A stretch of DNA of 64,000 bases from positions 1 through 64,000 of the forward strand of contig CAZDWS010000010.1 of assembly GCA_964509295.1 (NCBI GenBank), given 5' to 3'. The notes below the pieces were generated by a model. That model worked only from the letters and a program-made list of their open reading frames with translations. It did not search any database and had not been told where the DNA came from. Positions 59,173 to 64,000 of this stretch are shown one piece after another. Source of the DNA: JBGSQR01 sp964509295. GTDB lineage: Bacteria; Desulfobacterota; Desulfuromonadia; Geobacterales; Pseudopelobacteraceae. The position numbers were made by a program, and so were the translations under genes. The number at the start of each line of letters is the position of its first letter. Position 1 is the first letter of the stretch.

Positions 59173-59970
59173 ATGCGCATTGATCCCAAAAAACTGGAAA
59201 GCCTCAAAACACTCCCGGCAACAATTCCCGGGCCGAACGAACTGCGCCGCTCGGGAAATATTTTTTTCGTAGGGGCAAATCTGCCGCTGGTGGAAACCCT
59301 GGAGACCATGTTCGAAAGTTTCTGCATGGAATCAACCGATCTGTTCCACCTCTCCTTCGGTCCTGCAGACAACTTTGACAAGGCCTTGGAAATGGCGCGT
59401 CAGATCAAAAAAAATTTCAGTGTCAGACTAATGGGACAGATTGATTTCCTACCCACCGGCCGGGTTCTGGAGCGTGCCTATGCGGCCGGGATTGACCTTT
59501 TTACAGTTCCGTTTCAACACATTGCAGCAGGTTCAAATACCGACCGTATTGACCCTACCATCGTTTCCCTGATCGCAAAAGACAGCATTCTGCCACGTTG
59601 GTCACTGATTTCTACGATCCAGCTGACTCCGGATTCTGAAGTTGAAGTGCTTAAAAATATGAACAGGCTTCTGGATAACGGCATCATTCCGCTACCGCTG
59701 CTGAATGAATCATCGGGACAAATTTCAGTAAACGTAATACAGGACATCTATCAGCACCTGAAAGCAGGATTACAGCAGCACCGTGTATCACTAAAACCGC
59801 TGCTGCCATTCATTACCCAGCTGACTCCGCTGGTTTCTGCAAAGCGTGATGGCATTGTCAGCGCCCTGATAAACAAATTTCACGACAGACATTTACGGGA
59901 GGCTGCCGACCTGAGACGCCACCTGCGTGTGAGTGCCGTTGAAGATTCCCTCGATTCGGCGGGCCTGTAA
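59173..59970 (+). CDS. Unknown protein in the sulfate-assimilation operon
   Basis: A 265-aa soluble protein that I cannot assign. The middle has alternating strands and helices (FFVGANLPLVETLETMFES, DLFHLSFGPADNF, VRLMGQIDFL, AAGIDLFTVPFQH) recalling a radical-SAM-like TIM barrel, but the Cys triad is absent; only one Cys is seen, near residue 51. It overlaps the SLC13-type permease gene by 1 nt and has a sulfur-type promoter, so a role in sulfate uptake or reduction is likely. The mechanism is unknown. Confidence 0.7.
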   Translation: MRIDPKKLESLKTLPATIPGPNELRRSGNIFFVGANLPLVETLETMFESFCMESTDLFHLSFGPADNFDKALEMARQIKKNFSVRLMGQIDFLPTGRVLERAYAAGIDLFTVPFQHIAAGSNTDRIDPTIVSLIAKDSILPRWSLISTIQLTPDSEVEVLKNMNRLLDNGIIPLPLLNESSGQISVNVIQDIYQHLKAGLQQHRVSLKPLLPFITQLTPLVSAKRDGIVSALINKFHDRHLREAADLRRHLRVSAVEDSLDSAGL

Positions 59971-61412
59971 TGGAAAACAATCCCATGGACAAGCCGCTGA
60001 AAATAGACCGTCGCCCTCTTTGGCAGATCATAGCCAACCAGACGATTAGATATCAAGCCCTGGCTGCCCTGTTGGTCACAGCAATAATTCTGTTTCAGCT
60101 GACACCTCCGGAAGGTTTATCAGTAAAAGGTTTTCATGCCCTGATACTGTTCAGTGCCACCATCATTCTCTGGGTTTCCGGGCTGCTGCCGGTACCGGTT
60201 ACAGCCTTGCTGGCCATGGCCATGCTGCCGCTGACCGGTATCATGCCGGCCAAACAGACCTATGCGCTCTTTGGCAACGAAGCTGTCTTTTTTATCCTTG
60301 GCGCTTTTATTCTGGCGGCAGCCATTACCGGCACCGGGCTTTCCGCCCGTCTGGCCCGCGCCATGCTGGTGCGCTTCGGAACCACGCCGCAACGACTGGC
60401 GCTGACCATTTTTCTGCTGGCTGCGGCGCTGTCTTTCGTCATGAATGAGCATGCCGTGGCGGCCATGCTCTTCCCGGTCGTCTCTGAGATCGTTACCAGC
60501 CTGGGATTAAAACCTGGCAAAAGCAATTATGCCAAGCTGCTGTTCATGTCCATCGCCTGGGGCTGCGTCATCGGCGGCATAGCCACCTTTCTGGGAGGTG
60601 CACGGGCACCGCTGGCCGTGGGAATACTACGGGAAAGCCAGGGTATGGACATCAGCTTCATGCAGTGGACCCTGGCCTCAATGATGATTGTCATTCCACT
60701 GCTGCTTATCGGCTACATTTTGCTTCTGACGTTTTTCCGACCCGACCTGACAAACGTTGAACCGGGAATAGCCTTCCTTAACCGTAAACGACTGGAAACC
60801 GGCAAAATCAGCTATGACGAGATTTTCACGGCAACGATCATGATCGCAACCATCTCGGGCTGGATGTTTTTCGGACATAAAATCGGACTGGCAACCATCG
60901 CCATCCTGGGTACCGCGCTGATGTTCACTTTCCGGGTTGTGACATGGGAGAGAATTGAAGAGTATGTCAACTGGGGCATCATCCTGATGTACGGTGGCTC
61001 CATTGCCCTGGCCAGTGCACTTGAAAAAACCGGGGCCGCACTCTGGATGGTCAATCAGGGACTATCGGTTTTCGAACCTTCACCAATGATGATCATTGCC
61101 GTAATATCCATGATCTCAATCATCCTGACTGAGTGCATCAGCCACGCAGCAGTAGTTGCCATCCTGATGCCCATCGGACTGACCATTGCAGTCAAAGTGG
61201 GAGTTGATCCACGCGTAATGACACTAGCCATTGCCCTGCCGGCCGGACTGGCCTACTGCCTGCCCATGGGCACACCGGCCACGGCAATCGTCTACGGCTC
61301 TGGATTTCTAAAAACACGTGACATTGTAGTACCGGGTGGCGTAATGGTAGGTATTTCATGGGTGCTGTTCCTGATCTCGGCCTACCTGATCTGGCCGCTG
61401 ATCGGGTTTTAA
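59970..61412 (+). CDS. SLC13/DASS-family anion permease
   Basis: A 480-aa polytopic membrane protein with about 11-13 transmembrane segments. DASS-type hairpin motifs are visible (LSFVMNEHAVAAMLFPVV, LTECISHAAVVAILMPIG, LPAGLAYCLPMGTPATAIVYGSG), resembling sodium-coupled sulfate or dicarboxylate carriers. Its place between a sulfur promoter and cysH favours sulfate. ATG at 59985 is an alternative start. Confidence 0.85.
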   Translation: MENNPMDKPLKIDRRPLWQIIANQTIRYQALAALLVTAIILFQLTPPEGLSVKGFHALILFSATIILWVSGLLPVPVTALLAMAMLPLTGIMPAKQTYALFGNEAVFFILGAFILAAAITGTGLSARLARAMLVRFGTTPQRLALTIFLLAAALSFVMNEHAVAAMLFPVVSEIVTSLGLKPGKSNYAKLLFMSIAWGCVIGGIATFLGGARAPLAVGILRESQGMDISFMQWTLASMMIVIPLLLIGYILLLTFFRPDLTNVEPGIAFLNRKRLETGKISYDEIFTATIMIATISGWMFFGHKIGLATIAILGTALMFTFRVVTWERIEEYVNWGIILMYGGSIALASALEKTGAALWMVNQGLSVFEPSPMMIIAVISMISIILTECISHAAVVAILMPIGLTIAVKVGVDPRVMTLAIALPAGLAYCLPMGTPATAIVYGSGFLKTRDIVVPGGVMVGISWVLFLISAYLIWPLIGF

Positions 61413-61427
61413 AGAAGATTTCAAGAT

Positions 61428-61545
61428 CCTTCTCCCCATGGGAGAAGGTGGCCAAAGGCCGGATAAGGGTGTCTTTAAAAGCTTAAAACTACCAAAAGAG
61501 TTCCCTCACCCTAACCCTCTCCCAGGGGGAGAGGGAACAAAGCAA
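61428..61545. repeat. REP-like palindromic repeats before cysH
   Basis: CCTTCTCCCCATGGGAGAAGG and a CCCTCTCCCAGGGGGAGAGGG unit, in opposite orientation, fill the gap between the permease and cysH. Confidence 0.85.
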
Positions 61546-61556
61546 AGGAACACAAT

Positions 61557-62252
61557 ATGGCAAACAACATTCCAAACATACCAGCAGAAACCACACCTGC
61601 AGACATCATCCGCATCGGCCTGGAGGCCGCCAATGGCCCGGTTTCCCTGGCCTGTTCCTTCTCCCCGGAGGATGTGGTAATTATTGACATCGCCCACCAG
61701 GCAGGATTGAATCTGGGCGTGTTTGCCATCGACACCGGTCGCCTGAATGAAGAAACCTACGAAGTTGCCGACGCATTGCGGGAACGCTACAACCTGAAAA
61801 TTGACTGGTACTTCCCAAAACATGAGGCGGTGGAAAAACTGGAGCGGGAAAAAGGGCTCTTCTCCTTCCGCGAATCACTGGACAACCGCCACGAATGCTG
61901 TGGTATCCGCAAAGTTGAACCGCTGTCGCGGGCATTGAAAAGCTTAAGCGGCTGGGTCACCGGCATGCGCCGCCAACAGGGCGTCACCCGCACAGACCTG
62001 AAAGCCATCGAACTGGACGGGCTGAACGGCGGCATACTCAAGATCAACCCGCTGCTGGAGTGGACGGAAGAACAGGTCATGGCCTATACGGAAGAGCACC
62101 ATTTACCAATCAACCGCCTGTTCAAGCAGGGCTACCGCTCCATCGGCTGCGCCCCATGTACCAGGGCTGTGAAGCCGGGGGAAGATGCACGGGCCGGCAG
62201 GTGGTGGTGGGAGAATCCGGAGCACAAGGAATGCGGTCTACACCGCAGGTAA
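61557..62252 (+). CDS. cysH: Assimilatory APS/PAPS reductase
   Basis: A 231-aa reductase that would convert (P)APS to sulfite with thioredoxin or glutaredoxin. P-loop-like SLACSFSPEDVVIIDI at the start. The Cys pairs ECCGIRKVEPL (about residues 119-120) and GCAPCTRA (about 200-203) bind a 4Fe-4S cluster, which indicates the APS-reducing type. The catalytic Cys is in the C-terminal KECGLH. Ribosome site AAAGGAA. Confidence 0.93.
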   Translation: MANNIPNIPAETTPADIIRIGLEAANGPVSLACSFSPEDVVIIDIAHQAGLNLGVFAIDTGRLNEETYEVADALRERYNLKIDWYFPKHEAVEKLEREKGLFSFRESLDNRHECCGIRKVEPLSRALKSLSGWVTGMRRQQGVTRTDLKAIELDGLNGGILKINPLLEWTEEQVMAYTEEHHLPINRLFKQGYRSIGCAPCTRAVKPGEDARAGRWWWENPEHKECGLHRR

Positions 62253-62295
62253 AGTATTTATGTACATGAGTAAACTTCTGAAAGACTTTACTCAC

Positions 62296-62379
62296 GCGAC
62301 GACGCAGCGACGCAACGAAAATCTTTAAAAACAAAACATAGATTCATGCTTTTAAAACGTTGCGTCGTCGCGTCGTCGC
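62296..62379. repeat. Long inverted repeat of GCGACGACG type
   Basis: The left arm GCGACGACGCAGCGACGCAA and right arm TTGCGTCGTCGCGTCGTCGC are near-complementary around an AT-rich loop. It may be a small mobile repeat or an RNA hairpin. Confidence 0.75.
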
Positions 62380-62514
62380 TTAATAGCGCCTACTTTTGGT
62401 GCGTGAAACAAGTTTTTCCGGATTATGGCTAGGAACGCGGAACTAGTAAAAACAAAACAGAATTACCTATCGGATGCGGATTTTGCGTCAGAGTAAGGCT
62501 GTCGAGGGATGGTG

Positions 62515-62612
62515 AGGAGGCCCCTCACCCGGCCTTTGGCCACCCTCTCCCAGAGGGAGAGGGGACACTTAGTCCCTTCTCCCTCTGGGAGAAGGCTAGG
62601 ATGAGGGGCGCT
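62515..62612. repeat. REP-like palindromic repeat pair
   Basis: CCCTCTCCCAGAGGGAGAGGG and CTTCTCCCTCTGGGAGAAGG units in opposite orientation, the same family as at 46.5, 50.0 and 61.4 kb. Confidence 0.85.
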
Positions 62613-62683
62613 ACGTCGCACGATCCAGCCCGAAGACTTACGCAGCTCTGGCGGAAAAGTCACATCCGTCCAACGGAGAACAT

Positions 62684-63583
62684 ATGAATCTGACTCATTT
62701 GCAGCAATTAGAAGCCGAAAGCATTCACATCATCCGCGAAGTCGTGGCCGAATTCGAAAACCCGGTCATGCTTTACTCCATCGGCAAGGACTCGGCGGTC
62801 ATGCTGCACCTGGCCCGCAAGGCTTTTTATCCGGCACCGCCCCCCTTCCCGCTCCTGCACGTGGACACCACCTGGAAATTCCAGGACATGATCAAGTTTC
62901 GCGACCGCATGGCAAACGAGTGCGGCATGGATCTGATCGTCCATATTAACCAGGAGGGGGTTGATAAACAGGTTTCTCCCTTCACCCACGGTTCGGCACT
63001 CTACACCGACGTGATGAAGACCGAGGGACTAAAGCAGGCACTGGACAAGTACAAGTTCGATGCGGCCTTTGGCGGGGCACGCCGGGATGAGGAAAAATCA
63101 CGGGCCAAAGAGCGCATCTTCTCCTTCCGCAGCGCCAACCACCGCTGGGACCCGAAAAATCAGCGCCCGGAGCTATGGAGCCTGTACAACACCCGTGTCA
63201 AGCCTGGTGAAAGCATCCGGGTCTTCCCTATCTCCAACTGGACCGAGCTGGACGTATGGCAGTACATCCATCTGGAGAACATCCCGATTGTGCCGCTCTA
63301 CTACTCCGCCATCCGGCCGGTAGTGGAACGGGACGGCATGCTGATCATGGTGGATGACGATCGACTGGAACTACTGCCTGGCGAAGAGGTGCAGTACAAA
63401 TCGGTCCGTTTCCGCACTCTGGGGTGCTACCCGTTGACCGGCGCAGTGGAATCGGAAGCCGACACCCTGCCCCGGATCATCCAGGAGATGCTGTTGACCC
63501 GAACTTCGGAACGCCAGGGACGACTGATCGACCATGATCAGTCCGGCAGTATGGAGAAGAAAAAGCAGGAGGGGTATTTCTAA
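62684..63583 (+). CDS. cysD: Sulfate adenylyltransferase subunit CysD
   Basis: A 299-aa ATP sulfurylase catalytic subunit. The PP-loop SIGKDSAVMLHLARKAFYP (about residues 30-48) and FGGARRDEEKSRAKERIFSFR (about 129-149) are diagnostic. It activates sulfate to APS with CysN, which supplies GTP hydrolysis. It overlaps cysN by 1 nt (TAATG). CGGAG precedes the ATG. Confidence 0.96.
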   Translation: MNLTHLQQLEAESIHIIREVVAEFENPVMLYSIGKDSAVMLHLARKAFYPAPPPFPLLHVDTTWKFQDMIKFRDRMANECGMDLIVHINQEGVDKQVSPFTHGSALYTDVMKTEGLKQALDKYKFDAAFGGARRDEEKSRAKERIFSFRSANHRWDPKNQRPELWSLYNTRVKPGESIRVFPISNWTELDVWQYIHLENIPIVPLYYSAIRPVVERDGMLIMVDDDRLELLPGEEVQYKSVRFRTLGCYPLTGAVESEADTLPRIIQEMLLTRTSERQGRLIDHDQSGSMEKKKQEGYF

Positions 63584-64000
63584 TGGCACACCAATCGGAT
63601 TTAATTGAAAACGACATACTGGCCTACCTGAAAAGCCACGAAGAAAAATCACTGCTGCGTTTCATAACCTGCGGCAGCGTTGACGACGGCAAGAGCACCC
63701 TGATCGGCCGCCTTTTGTGGGACTCCAAGATGGTCTTTGAAGACCAGCTGGCAGCGTTGGAGTCTGACAGCAAAAAAGTCGGCACCCAGGGGGGCGCAAT
63801 TGATTACGCCCTTCTGCTGGATGGCCTGCAGGCCGAGCGGGAACAGGGCATCACCATTGACGTGGCTTACCGTTTTTTCTCCACCGACCGGCGCAAGTTC
63901 ATCGTGGCCGACACCCCCGGACACGAACAGTACACCCGCAACATGGTCACCGGTGCTTCTTCCGCCAAGGTCGCCGTAATCCTGGTGGATGCCCGCAAGG
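63583..64000 (+). CDS. cysN: Sulfate adenylyltransferase GTPase subunit CysN, 3' end outside window
   Basis: The first about 139 residues of CysN are present. G1 motif GSVDDGKST, switch I region EREQGITIDVAYRFF, G3 DTPGHEQYTRNMVTGAS and the start of ILVDARK are intact, as in translation-factor-like GTPases. The frame stays open to the window edge. A complete protein would be about 550-630 aa. Confidence 0.95.
   Translation, partial: MAHQSDLIENDILAYLKSHEEKSLLRFITCGSVDDGKSTLIGRLLWDSKMVFEDQLAALESDSKKVGTQGGAIDYALLLDGLQAEREQGITIDVAYRFFSTDRRKFIVADTPGHEQYTRNMVTGASSAKVAVILVDARK

Larger units (their letters stand above)
62253..62683. other. Gene-free stretch cysH-cysD with inverted repeats
   Basis: No gene seen. 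It contains a GC-rich inverted repeat (arms 62296-62317 and 62358-62379, 20 of 22 matched, about 40-nt loop) and a REP-like pair at 62515-62612. Confidence 0.75.

Noticed and set aside
46476..62612. CRISPR array
   Set aside because: The repeats are palindromic pairs with irregular spacing and no uniform spacers; no cas genes.

Overview
The window looks like chromosomal DNA of an anaerobic, metal/sulfur-respiring Desulfuromonadia (Geobacter-type) bacterium. The evidence is the many CxxCH cytochromes, DUF3373-type and ExtI-type porins, a rhodanese/porin/multihaem cluster like the Geobacter ext loci, bacteriohemerythrin and CheX. No species is assigned.

Layout. 1-3.1 kb: two tRNAs, then a purine uptake and salvage operon (Tsx-like porin, phosphoribosyltransferase, AzgA-type permease). 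3.1-9.5 kb: housekeeping and orphan genes (AcpH, rhodanese-YceI fusion, TrmO, cupin, hemerythrin, DUF2238, a disulfide-reductase-like flavoprotein, CheX). 9.5-24.3 kb: a long sulfur island. A SAM-I riboswitch precedes two cystathionine PLP enzymes; then come an Rrf2 regulator, cysK-yezD, a QueG-like Fe-S protein with an ssuABC-type transporter and metY, and finally a radical SAM protein, a flavin-binding-fold protein, a second ssuABC/tauABC-type transporter and an orphan NifH-like ATPase. Two look-alike RNA terminator elements divide this series. 24.5-27.4 kb: small secreted proteins, the relic of a third permease, DUF2325 and a truncated GntR protein.

27.4-45.5 kb, mostly minus strand: a respiratory block. 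It holds a Rieske/split cytochrome b/cytochrome c module, 9- and 12-haem cytochromes, an ExtH-like rhodanese lipoprotein, an ExtI-like porin, a PsrABC-type molybdoenzyme, a haem-bearing triple rhodanese and a DUF3373 porin, with a divergent LysR regulator. Three exported proteins in this block end in Gly-Cys. 45.5-54.6 kb: an AbrB/PIN toxin-antitoxin pair, DUF2892, an RND efflux operon, a methyltransferase, a C_GCAxxG_C_C protein and a DUF134/NifX-like pair. 54.8-64 kb: assimilatory sulfate uptake and reduction (cysP-cysT-cysW-cysA, an unknown protein, an SLC13-type permease, cysH, cysD, start of cysN).

The sulfur genes appear to be co-regulated. An 18-bp motif close to ATCTACTAAATCTATAGT recurs at the promoters of the rrf2 gene, cysK, the sulfate transporter, the cysH/cysDN region and the permease relic, which suggests an Rrf2/CymR-like regulon. 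No oxygen-dependent desulfonation enzyme (SsuD, TauD) is visible beside either sulfonate-type transporter. The redox proteins encoded there (QueG-like, radical SAM, flavin-fold, NifH-like) are therefore candidates for an oxygen-independent way of releasing sulfur from organosulfur compounds. That is an inference from gene context only.
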